Assembly: GCA_022649925.1 (NCBI GenBank)
Contig: JALCOX010000011.1
Coordinates: forward strand, 1-39,318
DNA from: Bifidobacteriaceae bacterium
GTDB lineage: Bacteria > Actinomycetota > Actinomycetes > Actinomycetales > Bifidobacteriaceae
Length of the DNA: 39,318 nucleotides
Direction of reading: 5' to 3'
Shown piece by piece: positions 1 through 7,790 of this stretch (position 1 is the stretch's first letter; each line of letters begins with the position of its first letter). The position numbers were made by a program, and so were the translations under genes. The notes under the pieces are model-generated. The model was not told the DNA's origin, made no database searches, and worked only from the letters and a program-made list of their open reading frames with translations.

Positions 1-813
1 GTATCCAGAGGCGGGCGCACCATCTGGTCACACGGCACCTTCCGCATTCCCAAAGGAACCGTCACCGCCATCGTCGGCACCAACGGAGCCGGCAAGACGA
101 CTCTGCTGACCATCGAGCTGGGGCTCCTCCCCCTCTCCCACGGTTCAGTCCGCGTCCTCGGCAGCCCCACGGGAAGCGTCAACGACCGCATCGGCTACGT
201 TCCACAGAGCTACGCATCGGACATCGATTCCAATGTCACCGCGGAACAATCCGTCGGTCTGGGACTCACCGGCTCCCACTTCGGCTTCCACAGACTCTCC
301 GCCTCCGACAGGGACAAGATCACCGCCGCACTTGAGATGGCAGGCATTGCCGACAAGGCGAATCTGCGACTGTCAGAGATGTCGGGAGGCATGCGCCAGC
401 GCGTCGCCATCGCTCAGGCGCTCGTCGCCGATCCCGAACTCCTCCTGCTCGATGAGCCCCTCGCCAACCTCGATCTGGCCGGTCAACGCGGTCTCATCGA
501 CGTGCTGTCACGTCTGAACTCGACGCTGGGAATGAGCATCCAGGTGGTGGCGCACGACATCAACATGCTGCTGCCGATCCTCACTGGGGCGATCTATCTG
601 CTCGACGGGCACCCTCATTACTCCCCCATCGCCAACGTCATGGATTCCAAGCTTCTTACCCACCTGTATGGCACAAAGGTTGAAGTCATTAAGACGCCGC
701 AGGGCGACATGTTTGTCCGCCCGGATCAGGAAGAGGAGCCAGCCGGTCGACACCAGCACATTCACACGCCCGCAGAGGCCGCAAGCTTCCACGCAGAGAA
801 GGGAAGGAACTGA
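1..813 (+). CDS. Metal-type ABC transporter ATP-binding protein (5' partial)
   Basis: This is the cytoplasmic ATPase subunit of an ABC importer. Its reading frame is open from base 1, so the start codon lies outside the window. The visible part has a Walker A motif (GTNGAGKTT, bases 82-108), a Q-loop region (YVPQSY), a variant signature (MSGGMRQR instead of LSGGQ, about 379-402), Walker B followed by a D-loop (LLLLDEPLANLD) and an H-loop histidine (VVAHD). The C-terminal tail is rich in His and Glu (RHQHIHTPAEAASFHAEK), which is common in zinc and manganese transporters but not proof of substrate. The stop codon shares one base with the start of the permease gene (TGATG), so the two are translationally coupled. 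With the ABC-3 permease next to it, a Zn/Mn (ZnuC/MntA-like) role is likely. The binding protein would be upstream or elsewhere. Confidence 0.9.
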   Translation, partial: VSRGGRTIWSHGTFRIPKGTVTAIVGTNGAGKTTLLTIELGLLPLSHGSVRVLGSPTGSVNDRIGYVPQSYASDIDSNVTAEQSVGLGLTGSHFGFHRLSASDRDKITAALEMAGIADKANLRLSEMSGGMRQRVAIAQALVADPELLLLDEPLANLDLAGQRGLIDVLSRLNSTLGMSIQVVAHDINMLLPILTGAIYLLDGHPHYSPIANVMDSKLLTHLYGTKVEVIKTPQGDMFVRPDQEEEPAGRHQHIHTPAEAASFHAEKGRN

Positions 814-1655
814 TGTCGCTCGCAGCAGGAGTCCATTTCTCGTTTGATTCCAATTGGCAAGAAGTTCTCACGGCGCCGTTCATGGTCAACGCCCTCATCG
901 CGGGAGTGCTCATCTCCGTGGCCGCCGGATTTATCGGGTACTTCACCGTCGCCAGGCGCTCCACCTTTGCGGCGCACGCACTCGCTCACATCGGGCTTCC
1001 GGGCGCCACCGGAGCGGTGCTTCTGGGCCTTCCTGTCTCGCTGGGACTGGGAGTCTTTGCACTCGGTGGCGCGCTGACTATCGGCGCACTGGGCAAGAAG
1101 GCTTCACAGCGTGAAATCGCGACGGGTACCATCCTCGCGTTTGCCATGGGCATCGGACTGTTCTTCTCACGCCTGTCGTCCTCGGCGGCCGAGCAGATGC
1201 AATCGATCCTCTTCGGTTCCATCCTCACCATCACCCAAGGTCAGCTCATCGGTTTTGCCATCTTTGACGTCGTTCTCATCGTGGTGCTGTCCATCACCTA
1301 CCGACCGCTGCTCTTCAGCTCCGTCGACGAGCAGGTGGCGCAGGCAAAAGGCGTTTCCATCGCCGTCATGAACGTGGTCTTCATGGCAATGCTTGCGGGC
1401 GTCATCACCATTTCGGTTCAGGCTGTGGGAACGCTGTTGATTTTCGCGCTCGTCGTGACTCCGGCCGCCGCCGCCAATGGCATCGCACGATCCCCGTTCC
1501 GGGCCATGGTTCTCGCCTGTTTCATTTGCCTGGTGAGCATTTGGGGTGGACTCCTCGTGAGCTCGATGTTCCCAACTCCTCCGAGCTTCGTCATTGTGAC
1601 GATTTCGACGCTGATCTGGGCTGTGGCCCGTTTCGTGGAGTCTAGAAGGCACTGA
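813..1655 (+). CDS. Metal ABC transporter permease, ABC-3 (ZnuB/MntB-like) family
   Basis: This 280-residue hydrophobic protein is the membrane channel of the importer whose ATPase precedes it. Hydropathy suggests about eight membrane segments. The stretch ARRSTFAAHALAHIGLPGA (about residues 47-65) and the conserved GTLLIFALVVTPAAAA (about 206-221) are typical of the ABC-3 family, which moves zinc, manganese or iron. The length matches the family. The ATG overlaps the upstream TGA by one base, which ties its translation to the ATPase. The metal cannot be told from the sequence. No Zur or MntR-type operator can be checked because the operon promoter is outside the window. No clear terminator follows; the next element downstream is the palindromic repeat pair at 1691-1826, whose hairpins could serve as one. 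Confidence 0.92.
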   Translation: MSLAAGVHFSFDSNWQEVLTAPFMVNALIAGVLISVAAGFIGYFTVARRSTFAAHALAHIGLPGATGAVLLGLPVSLGLGVFALGGALTIGALGKKASQREIATGTILAFAMGIGLFFSRLSSSAAEQMQSILFGSILTITQGQLIGFAIFDVVLIVVLSITYRPLLFSSVDEQVAQAKGVSIAVMNVVFMAMLAGVITISVQAVGTLLIFALVVTPAAAANGIARSPFRAMVLACFICLVSIWGGLLVSSMFPTPPSFVIVTISTLIWAVARFVESRRH

Positions 1656-1690
1656 TCCCAAGAGACCCCTCTCTCCGGTTCCTCGGTTCC

Positions 1691-1826
1691 CCCGATTTTT
1701 CGCACTCCGTGACATTTGGCCGTCAGTGCGAAGGATAAATAATTCAGAAACGTTGGAATAACAAGGGTTTCGTCTTATCCGTTTTTCGCACTCCGTGAGT
1801 TTTAGCCATCAGTGCGAAAAATCGGG
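1691..1826. repeat. Two direct copies of a ~40-bp palindromic intergenic element
   Basis: Copy 1 spans about 1696-1732 and copy 2 about 1782-1821, in the same orientation. Both contain CGCACTCCGTGA, an 8-base variable centre, and a TCAGTGCGAA end. Each copy is itself an inverted repeat; copy 2 has an 11-bp perfect stem, TTTTTCGCACT paired with AGTGCGAAAAA. In addition the outer edges of the pair match as a longer inverted repeat: CCCGATTTTTCGCAC at 1691-1705 against GTGCGAAAAATCGGG at 1812-1826. The T5/A5 flanks mean copy 2 could act as a terminator in either direction. Whether this is a genome-wide dispersed repeat cannot be seen from one window. Confidence 0.8.
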
Positions 1827-1946
1827 TTGCGTAAAGAAAAGCGGGTCTTAAAACTGGGGTTTGGCATCAGAAGGCGAGCAAACGATCCCCAGCACCCGGA
1901 CAGGGCCACGTTGCGAAGAGTAACCCCCATTTGCGCTGAATCTTGG

Positions 1947-2060
1947 CTGATTGTGGTGAACTACGCTCGGTTACGATGAATCACAGTCCTTGAATCCGCA
2001 TGAAACCGAGGCGAACCGGTCCAGAATTCATCACAACCAGAAGAAACTCACCACAACCAG
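1947..2060 (-). other. Long imperfect inverted repeat, possible structured RNA
   Basis: Bases 1947-1982 and the reverse complement of 2024-2060 agree at about 25 of 35 aligned positions (both begin CTG-TTGTGGTGA and share GATGAAT near the end). Most of the differences are transitions that leave G-U pairs if the minus strand is transcribed, and none would pair in plus-strand RNA. The loop is about 40 bases. The element lies beyond the carD terminator, so it would need read-through or its own promoter. It could equally be a decayed mobile-element inverted repeat. No coding content. Confidence 0.45.
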
Positions 2061-2112
2061 ACAGACACGGGCCAGAAAAAAGGAAAAAACACCCCACACC
2101 AACACCAATATC

Positions 2113-2145
2113 AAAAAAAGGGGCAACGTCTTCAGACGCCGCCCC
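2113..2145 (-). terminator. Rho-independent terminator of carD
   Basis: Read on the minus strand, an 11-12 bp stem (arms at 2134-2145 and 2120-2131, including two G-U pairs) is followed by seven U residues (complement of the A-run 2113-2119). It begins about 17 bases after the carD stop codon. Confidence 0.88.
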
Positions 2146-2162
2146 TTTTAGTTTGAAGAATG

Positions 2163-2798
2163 TCACTTCTTCTTGGACTTCGACTCCTTGGAGCCCTTCT
2201 TTGCCTTACCTGCGGCCTGTTCCTCTTCTTCGGCCAGGCGGTTGAGCGTCTCGCTTGCAGGCTCGGCAGGCGACTTTGAGTGATGCTTAATGTCGTCCTT
2301 CGTGGGCTCTACGTAGCCGAGGTTGACGTCGAGCAAGTGCTGCGCCATGTCCTCCTCGAGATGCTCTGACAGGGCAATCTCCGAGGCGAGAATGTTACGC
2401 GCCTTGGTGAGCATGCGCTTTTCACCCGCGCTCAAACCGTGCTCTTCGTCATCGCGCTGAGCGAGATCGCGCACCACTTCGGCGATCTTATTGACGTCGC
2501 CCGTGGCGATCTTTTCAACGTTGAGCTTGTAGCGACGCGACCAATTCGTCTTCTCTTCCTCGATGGGGGTGCGCAAAATCTCGAAGACCTTAGTAACAGC
2601 CTTTGCATCGACGATGTCGCGAACGCCAACCTTGTCGAGGTTTTCGGCCGGCACATTGATCACCAAACCGTCGGAAGACAAGATCGACAGCTTGAGATAC
2701 TTGCGAGTAACACCACGCAGCGTGCGTTCCGAAATTTCTTCGACCCTTGCAGCGCCGTGACGCGGATATACCACGGTATCGCCGACTTTATACGTCAT
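2163..2798 (-). CDS. carD: CarD-family RNA polymerase-binding transcriptional regulator
   Basis: CarD binds the RNA polymerase beta subunit and stabilises open promoter complexes, chiefly at rRNA and housekeeping promoters. The N-terminal domain (about residues 1-60, starting [19 protein letters not shown]) is the Tudor-like RNAP interaction module, also found in Mfd, whose gene is at 33308-36850. The central and C-terminal part (about 65-165) is the helical DNA-contact domain with the conserved NWSRRYK segment. At 211 residues it is longer than the mycobacterial protein (about 160); the excess is a C-terminal charged tail ending in a Lys/Ser-rich run. The ATG has a strong GGTGGAGG site four bases upstream. 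In many actinobacteria carD precedes ispD/ispF; here it stands alone with its own terminator and diverges from glgB. Confidence 0.95.
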   Translation of the reverse strand: MTYKVGDTVVYPRHGAARVEEISERTLRGVTRKYLKLSILSSDGLVINVPAENLDKVGVRDIVDAKAVTKVFEILRTPIEEEKTNWSRRYKLNVEKIATGDVNKIAEVVRDLAQRDDEEHGLSAGEKRMLTKARNILASEIALSEHLEEDMAQHLLDVNLGYVEPTKDDIKHHSKSPAEPASETLNRLAEEEEQAAGKAKKGSKESKSKKK

Positions 2799-2828
2799 GA
2801 AACCTCCACCAGATTATGACTGAACCGT

Positions 2829-2836
2829 ACTATAAT
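2829..2836. promoter_or_regulatory. Overlapping divergent -10 elements, glgB and carD
   Basis: TATAAT at 2831-2836 is a perfect plus-strand -10 for glgB. On the minus strand the same bases read TATAGT (2834-2829), a good -10 for carD, which would give carD a leader of about 24 bases containing its ribosome binding site. Neither direction has a clear -35. Confidence 0.5.
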
Positions 2837-2900
2837 GCCATGGCCCATGGACCTGTGATGCCCGTCGCTCTTGTCCCGCACAGTTGCATACACTTGGTTT

Positions 2901-5156
2901 ATGGATGCTCATGCAAAGGCAATGTCGACACCCGAACCGTTGATTGTCGATCACCAGATTCTTGATGCAGTCAGCAACGGCCTGTTTTACAACCCGCATT
3001 TTGTCCTGGGTGCGCACGTGCATACGGACGTCTACAAGGGATACGCCACCGTGCGCGTTCTTAAGCCACTTGCGAAAACGGTCACCATCCTCACCCGTGA
3101 GGCAGAATACGAGGCCACACACGAGTGGAACGGCATTTTCACGGCTGTCATACCGGTCAAATACGGGGATGACAAGAGCCCCCTGACGCCCGATTACCGC
3201 GTGCGCACCACATATCAAGACGGCACAAGTCTCACCGAAGACGACCCCTATCGTTTTCTGCCGACGCTGGGACAGATGGATGTCTATCTCATCGGGGAAG
3301 GCCGCCATGAACGCCTGTGGGAAGTCTTAGGCGCCCACGTTCGCACTTTTTCAGATCCGATGGGATCCCCTGACAACCCCAACTCCACCACGCTCTCCGG
3401 CGTTGCCTTCGCCGTATGGGCGCCCTCGGCGCGCATGGTGCGCATCGTGGGCGACTTCGACGACTGGGACGGGCGGCCCTACGCCATGCGGTCGATGGGA
3501 TCCTCGGGGTTGTGGGAGCTGTTTATCCCCGGGCTCACCTCTGGGCAAAAATACAAGTACCAAATTCTCAATGCCAACAACGAGTGGAAAGAGAAATCAG
3601 ATCCGCTCGAGTCGTACCACGAGATTCCCCCGCGCACAGCCTCTGTCGTTTACGACTCCACCTATCAATGGCATGACGACCAGTGGATGCAACAACGAGC
3701 CTCCTCCAACCCCCACATGAAGCCTCTGAGCATCTACGAAGTCCACGCAGGCTCGTGGAAAAAGGGCTACTCCTACCGCCAAATGGCGGACGACCTCGTG
3801 GCGTATGTCAAACGCGAGAATTTCACTCACGTGGAGTTCCTCCCGCTCGCCCAACACCCCTTCGCGGGTTCGTGGGGATATCAGGTCACCGGCTACTACG
3901 CACCCGACTCCCGTTTTGGCGACCCTGACGATTTCCGTTACCTCGTCGACGCCTTTCATCAAGAAGGCATCGGCGTCATCCTCGACTGGGTTCCGGCGCA
4001 TTTCCCCAAAGACGACTTCGCTCTCGCCCGCTTTGACGGAACTCCGCTCTACGAGGACCCCGATCCTCTCCGAGGAGAACATCCCGACTGGGGAACTTAC
4101 ATTTTCAACTACGGACGCAACGAGGTTCGCAACTTCTTAGTGGCAAACGCCATCTACTGGCTCAAGGAATTCCACGCCGACGGACTGCGCGTGGACGCCG
4201 TCGCATCGATGCTCTATCTCGACTATTCGCGCGAAAACGGCCAGTGGCGCCCGAACCGCTACGGCGGACGGGAAAATCTCGAGGCGATCGATTTCCTCAA
4301 AGAGGCCACCGCGACGGCCTACAAGAACAATCCCGGCACCATCATCATCGCCGAAGAATCCACGGCGTGGCCAGGGATCACTGCCCCGACCTCCAGCGGC
4401 GGCCTCGGGTTCGGTCTCAAATGGAACATGGGTTGGATGCACGACACGCTGGAATACTTCCAAGAGCAGCCGCTCAACCGCAAGTGGCACCACAACGAGA
4501 TCACGTTCTCCATGGTCTACGCCTACACGGAACACTACGTTCTGCCGATCTCGCACGACGAAGTAGTGCACGGCAAGGGATCGCTCATCCAACGCATGCC
4601 CGGCAGTGACCCGCAGCGCTTCGCTCAGGTTCGCGAACTCTTCGCGTACCAGTGGTCCCATCCCGGCCGCAAACTCACCTTCATGGGCAACGAGATCGCC
4701 CAATTCACGGAGTGGGACGACAACCACAGCCTCGACTGGGTGTCGCTCAATTCTCCAGATCACCGTGGCGTTCAAACGCTGGTCGCCGATCTCAACGAGC
4801 TGTACCGCACCACCCCTGCGCTGTGGGAGAAAGACTTCGAGGATTCCGGTTTCGAATGGCTCACCAGCGACGACGCCGACCACAACACGCTGAGCTTCAT
4901 GCGTGTCGACAATCACGGCAACCCCCTCGTCGCCGTCATCAACTTCTCTGGCGCGGCGTGGCACGACTATCAAGTACCGCTTCCTCTTTCTGGCGGCTGG
5001 CGTGAGGTACTGACCACCGACGATGAGAAATACAATGGTTCTGGCGTCCACAATGAGAACATTATTGCCGACGCCGGCGCCTATCATTCAAGAAATTGGT
5101 CGGCTAAAATCAGCATTCCTGCATTTAGCGCGATATTCTTGAAACCAGAAGATTAA
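2901..5156 (+). CDS. glgB: 1,4-alpha-glucan (glycogen) branching enzyme
   Basis: GlgB cuts an alpha-1,4-glucan chain and rejoins it as an alpha-1,6 branch during glycogen synthesis in the cytoplasm. The protein has an N-terminal beta-sandwich region, a CBM48 domain ([25 protein letters not shown], bases about 3399-3472), the GH13 barrel and a C-terminal all-beta domain. Catalytic residues are visible: the nucleophile Asp in GLRVDAV (codon at 4194), the acid Glu in IIIAEES (codon at 4353) and the HD pair in [12 protein letters not shown] (4554-4559). At about 750 residues it has full length. The start is uncertain: a TTG at 2871 and an ATG at 2922 are also in frame, and none has a strong ribosome binding site. 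No other glycogen gene lies nearby, so it stands alone here. Confidence 0.95.
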   Translation: MDAHAKAMSTPEPLIVDHQILDAVSNGLFYNPHFVLGAHVHTDVYKGYATVRVLKPLAKTVTILTREAEYEATHEWNGIFTAVIPVKYGDDKSPLTPDYRVRTTYQDGTSLTEDDPYRFLPTLGQMDVYLIGEGRHERLWEVLGAHVRTFSDPMGSPDNPNSTTLSGVAFAVWAPSARMVRIVGDFDDWDGRPYAMRSMGSSGLWELFIPGLTSGQKYKYQILNANNEWKEKSDPLESYHEIPPRTASVVYDSTYQWHDDQWMQQRASSNPHMKPLSIYEVHAGSWKKGYSYRQMADDLVAYVKRENFTHVEFLPLAQHPFAGSWGYQVTGYYAPDSRFGDPDDFRYLVDAFHQEGIGVILDWVPAHFPKDDFALARFDGTPLYEDPDPLRGEHPDWGTYIFNYGRNEVRNFLVANAIYWLKEFHADGLRVDAVASMLYLDYSRENGQWRPNRYGGRENLEAIDFLKEATATAYKNNPGTIIIAEESTAWPGITAPTSSGGLGFGLKWNMGWMHDTLEYFQEQPLNRKWHHNEITFSMVYAYTEHYVLPISHDEVVHGKGSLIQRMPGSDPQRFAQVRELFAYQWSHPGRKLTFMGNEIAQFTEWDDNHSLDWVSLNSPDHRGVQTLVADLNELYRTTPALWEKDFEDSGFEWLTSDDADHNTLSFMRVDNHGNPLVAVINFSGAAWHDYQVPLPLSGGWREVLTTDDEKYNGSGVHNENIIADAGAYHSRNWSAKISIPAFSAIFLKPED

Positions 5157-5238
5157 TTTTCAGGGTTCCGTCGACGTGTGCGGCGCGGCTTTTCGCCGGG
5201 TTGTGCGCGTCCCGATAAGGAGTTAGGCACTAATACTT

Positions 5239-5979
5239 ATGATTGCCGACACAAAGAACACATCCACGCATCCACGCACCATTTTGGTCGTCGAGGATGA
5301 ACCCACCCTCGCCACCGCTATCGCACAGCGACTCACTGCCGAGGGGTGGACGGCTCGCGTGGCAGGCGACGGTGCAAGCGCTGTTGCCGCCGCCAAGCAG
5401 CTGCGTCCCGACCTCATCATCATGGACATCATGCTGCCCGTCATGGATGGTCTCGAGGCGACCAAGCGCATCATCTCCACCCGTCCTGTGCCGGTCCTCA
5501 TCCTCACCGCCCGTGACGACGAGGCAGACAAGGTCATCGGCCTGGGAGTTGGCGCCGACGATTACATGACCAAGCCCTTCTCCATGCGTGAGCTCATCGC
5601 CCGCTGCAAGGCGCTGCTCCGCCGCGTGGAACGCGCCAAGGTCATCGCGAAGAACTCCGAGAACGAAAAGGTTCTCGACTTTGGTTCGCTTGTGATCGAC
5701 CCCGCGCAGCGCCTCGTCACGCTCAACGACAAGGAAATTCACCTCACCCCCACCGAGTTTGATCTGTTGGCAACGCTGGCCCGTCGCCCCAAGTCGGTTC
5801 TCACTCGCGAGAAGCTCCTCGAAGAGGTGTGGGACTGGGTCGATGCCTCCGGCACACGCACCGTCGATTCACACGTCAAGGCGTTGCGTCACAAGCTGGG
5901 CCCCTCTTCCATTCGCACCGTCCACGGAGTTGGCTACGCCTTCGAGCCGCCGGAGGACTCCGCCAGCTCGGAGCAGTAG
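5239..5979 (+). CDS. OmpR/PhoB-family response regulator
   Basis: This 246-residue regulator is the DNA-binding half of a two-component system with the kinase gene that follows. The receiver domain (about residues 12-125) has the acidic pair EDE, the phosphate-accepting Asp63 in IIMDIMLP, the switch region LILTARDD and the conserved Lys112 in MTKPFSM. The C-terminal winged-helix domain (about 148-240) shows the usual LTPTEFDLLATLARRP and TVDSHVKALRHKLG segments. A ribosome binding site (AAGGAG) lies about 15 bases before the ATG. It resembles MtrA- or RegX-like regulators of actinobacteria in general form, but I cannot assign it to one of them. A terminator-like hairpin separates it from the kinase gene. 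Confidence 0.93.
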   Translation: MIADTKNTSTHPRTILVVEDEPTLATAIAQRLTAEGWTARVAGDGASAVAAAKQLRPDLIIMDIMLPVMDGLEATKRIISTRPVPVLILTARDDEADKVIGLGVGADDYMTKPFSMRELIARCKALLRRVERAKVIAKNSENEKVLDFGSLVIDPAQRLVTLNDKEIHLTPTEFDLLATLARRPKSVLTREKLLEEVWDWVDASGTRTVDSHVKALRHKLGPSSIRTVHGVGYAFEPPEDSASSEQ

Positions 5980-6030
5980 GTCTGCCGGTTACCTCCGGCC
6001 CGCGCCACACATCGATTACACAGTCACTGA

Positions 6031-6066
6031 CCCCGCGCCCTTTTCGGTAAGGACGCGGGGTTTCTT
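6031..6066 (+). terminator. Terminator-like hairpin between regulator and kinase genes
   Basis: CCCCGCG (6031-6037) pairs with CGCGGGG (6054-6060), followed by TTTCTT. The arms extend to 10 bp with one mismatch. It sits inside an apparent regulator-kinase operon and would lower kinase transcription relative to the regulator. The short, interrupted U-tract suggests partial termination. Confidence 0.6.
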
Positions 6067-6078
6067 GGAGAAAAGACC

Positions 6079-7143
6079 ATGAAGCCCATCACGCAGCTCA
6101 AACACACCTCCCTCATTCTCAAGATCACCGCACTCATCGTGGGCGCGACCGCCGTTGCCTTCTGCCTTGCTTGGCTCATGCTCAAGGGCGGGATGAGCGG
6201 GTGGATCTCGCTTCCTCTCGTGCTCGCGCTGTTCCTCGTGGTGGGATTCCTGTTCTCCCGCAAGCTCATAGCGCCCCTCACGCAGATGCGCGACGCCGCC
6301 GAAGCCATGGCGCAGGGAGACTACGACGTGCGCGTGCGTACCTCAAGCCACGACGAGATCGGTCAGCTGGCCACCTCCTTCAACGTCATGGCGGGTGAGC
6401 TGGAGCACGCCGATCAGATGCGTCGCGATCTCATCGCCAACGTCAGCCACGAGTTGCGCACTCCTGTGGCGGCATTGCAGGCACTCGTTGAGAATATGGC
6501 GGACGGTGTGGTCGAGCCGACGCCAGCCAACCTCGAGGGCATTCTCGGCCAGACGCACAGACTCAGCGATCTCATCGCATTCCTTCTCGACCTGTCGCGC
6601 ATGGAGGCCGGTGCGGCGAGCCTTGAGATTACGACCTTTGACTTCCGCGAATTCATCGAAGACACGCTTGAGCCACTCGAAATTGCCGACGCCGGCCACG
6701 ATCACACCATCACGATCAAGGTGCCGCGGGGAATCAGCATCGAGGCCGATCAGGACCGTTTGCGCCAGCTGTTTACCAACATCATCTCCAACGCCATGAA
6801 GCATTCGGCAGACGGGACGGAGGTGCTCATCGAAGGTCATCAGGACGCGGCGAAGGCAACGATCGTGGCCAACGTCATCAACTTCGGATCCCAAATCTCT
6901 CCGGAGGATCGATCCGACATCTTCCGTCGTTACGTCAAGGGCGTCGGCAAACCAGGAACCTCCTCGGGCGGGACAGGACTGGGGCTCTCCATCGCGCGCT
7001 GGGCCGCCGGATTGCACGGCGGAACCGTCAATGTTGTGGACGACACGCGCGGCACGAACTTCCAGATTGAGCTCCCCAAATATCACATCGCCACGCAGGA
7101 CTCCCCCGCCAGCGACGACGACCCAGAAAACGACTTCGCCTGA
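6079..7143 (+). CDS. Sensor histidine kinase with HAMP domain and minimal external loop
   Basis: This 354-residue membrane kinase is the partner of the response regulator just upstream. Two membrane segments (about residues 13-36 and 42-60) are joined by only about five residues, so there is no extracellular sensor domain. A HAMP linker follows (about 62-110; FSRKLIAPLTQMRDAAEAMA), then the dimerisation domain with the phosphorylated His124 in NVSHELRTPVAAL, and an ATPase domain with the N box (FTNIISNAMKHS), a G1-like segment and the G2 box (GGTGLGLSIAR). The C-terminus is acidic. The ATG has a GGAG site about 10 bases upstream. The layout resembles intramembrane-sensing kinases, which often respond to envelope stress through a partner membrane protein; no such partner is encoded next to it. 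Confidence 0.93.
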   Translation: MKPITQLKHTSLILKITALIVGATAVAFCLAWLMLKGGMSGWISLPLVLALFLVVGFLFSRKLIAPLTQMRDAAEAMAQGDYDVRVRTSSHDEIGQLATSFNVMAGELEHADQMRRDLIANVSHELRTPVAALQALVENMADGVVEPTPANLEGILGQTHRLSDLIAFLLDLSRMEAGAASLEITTFDFREFIEDTLEPLEIADAGHDHTITIKVPRGISIEADQDRLRQLFTNIISNAMKHSADGTEVLIEGHQDAAKATIVANVINFGSQISPEDRSDIFRRYVKGVGKPGTSSGGTGLGLSIARWAAGLHGGTVNVVDDTRGTNFQIELPKYHIATQDSPASDDDPENDFA

Positions 7144-7186
7144 CCCTCTTTTTGTCTTCCCTCTCACTCATACTAGGTACACCTAT

Positions 7187-7202
7187 TCGAACAAATGTTC
7201 GA
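7187..7202. promoter_or_regulatory. LexA (SOS) operator upstream of umuD
   Basis: TCGAACAAATGTTCGA is a perfect palindrome apart from its central four bases. It matches the TCGAAC-N4-GTTCGA pattern of LexA boxes in Gram-positive bacteria and actinobacteria. It ends 19 bases before the umuD start codon, where bound LexA would block the promoter or early transcription. Confidence 0.93.
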
Positions 7203-7221
7203 TTCCTGAAGGAGGTGTGCC

Positions 7222-7746
7222 ATGGAGCAGAGGCAGCAGCAGAGAGCGCTCCCGGCGTTCCACTCACAGAGGGGCGCTCACACACGTCAACGAGCCTCGT
7301 CGGTTAAATCCGTCGCCCGAGTCATACCTCGCTCCACGCCACTGCACATTCCCCATGCTCTCGAGGCTGTTCATGCGGGATTCCCCTCGGTTGCTCAGGA
7401 CTACTTTCTCAGAGATTTCTCCTTTGACGACAACGTCATTACCAATCCAGAGACGACCTTTGCCGTCAGCGTTGCCGGCGATTCCATGGAAGGTGCGGGG
7501 ATTTACGACGGAGATTTGCTCCTCGTCGATCGCTCACTCACCGCGAGCGATCAGGACATCGTCGTCGCCGTCGTCGATGCAGAGATGACGGTGAAACGAC
7601 TGTGCTACTCCTCGGAGCACACACCGTATCTGCATCCGGAGAATCCACGGTATCCCGACATTCACCTCGACGATGAGGCTCAGCTCGTCGTCTGGGGAGT
7701 TGTCATCGGAAATTACCACTACCAATACCATCATCGTCACCTCTGA
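7222..7746 (+). CDS. umuD: UmuD-like SOS mutagenesis peptidase (S24 family)
   Basis: UmuD is cleaved by itself on RecA filaments, and the shortened form UmuD' joins UmuC to make an error-prone polymerase. The 174-residue protein has the family's cleavage region [11 protein letters not shown], with the predicted cut between Ala52 and Gly53, the catalytic Ser88 in [11 protein letters not shown] and the Lys125 of the dyad in AEMTVKRL. The N-terminal arm (about 52 residues) is longer than that of E. coli UmuD (about 24) and basic. A near-perfect ribosome binding site (AAGGAGGTG) precedes the ATG. It lies 19 bases after a LexA box and 44 bases before umuC, so the pair forms one SOS operon. It lacks the helix-turn-helix of LexA or phage repressors, so it is not a repressor. 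Confidence 0.93.
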   Translation: MEQRQQQRALPAFHSQRGAHTRQRASSVKSVARVIPRSTPLHIPHALEAVHAGFPSVAQDYFLRDFSFDDNVITNPETTFAVSVAGDSMEGAGIYDGDLLLVDRSLTASDQDIVVAVVDAEMTVKRLCYSSEHTPYLHPENPRYPDIHLDDEAQLVVWGVVIGNYHYQYHHRHL

Positions 7747-7790
7747 GAAGCCCCCACCCACCACCACAAAAAGTATGCAGAAAGGTCATC

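Larger units (their letters stand above)
1656..2162. other. 507-bp non-coding region between ABC permease and carD
   Basis: I find no credible gene here on either strand; the few short open frames lack ribosome binding sites and family resemblance. The region holds two direct copies of a palindromic element (1691-1826), a long imperfect inverted repeat (1947-2060), a purine/AC-rich stretch (about 2060-2115) and the carD terminator (2113-2145). The permease gene on the plus strand and carD on the minus strand converge here. Confidence 0.7.
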
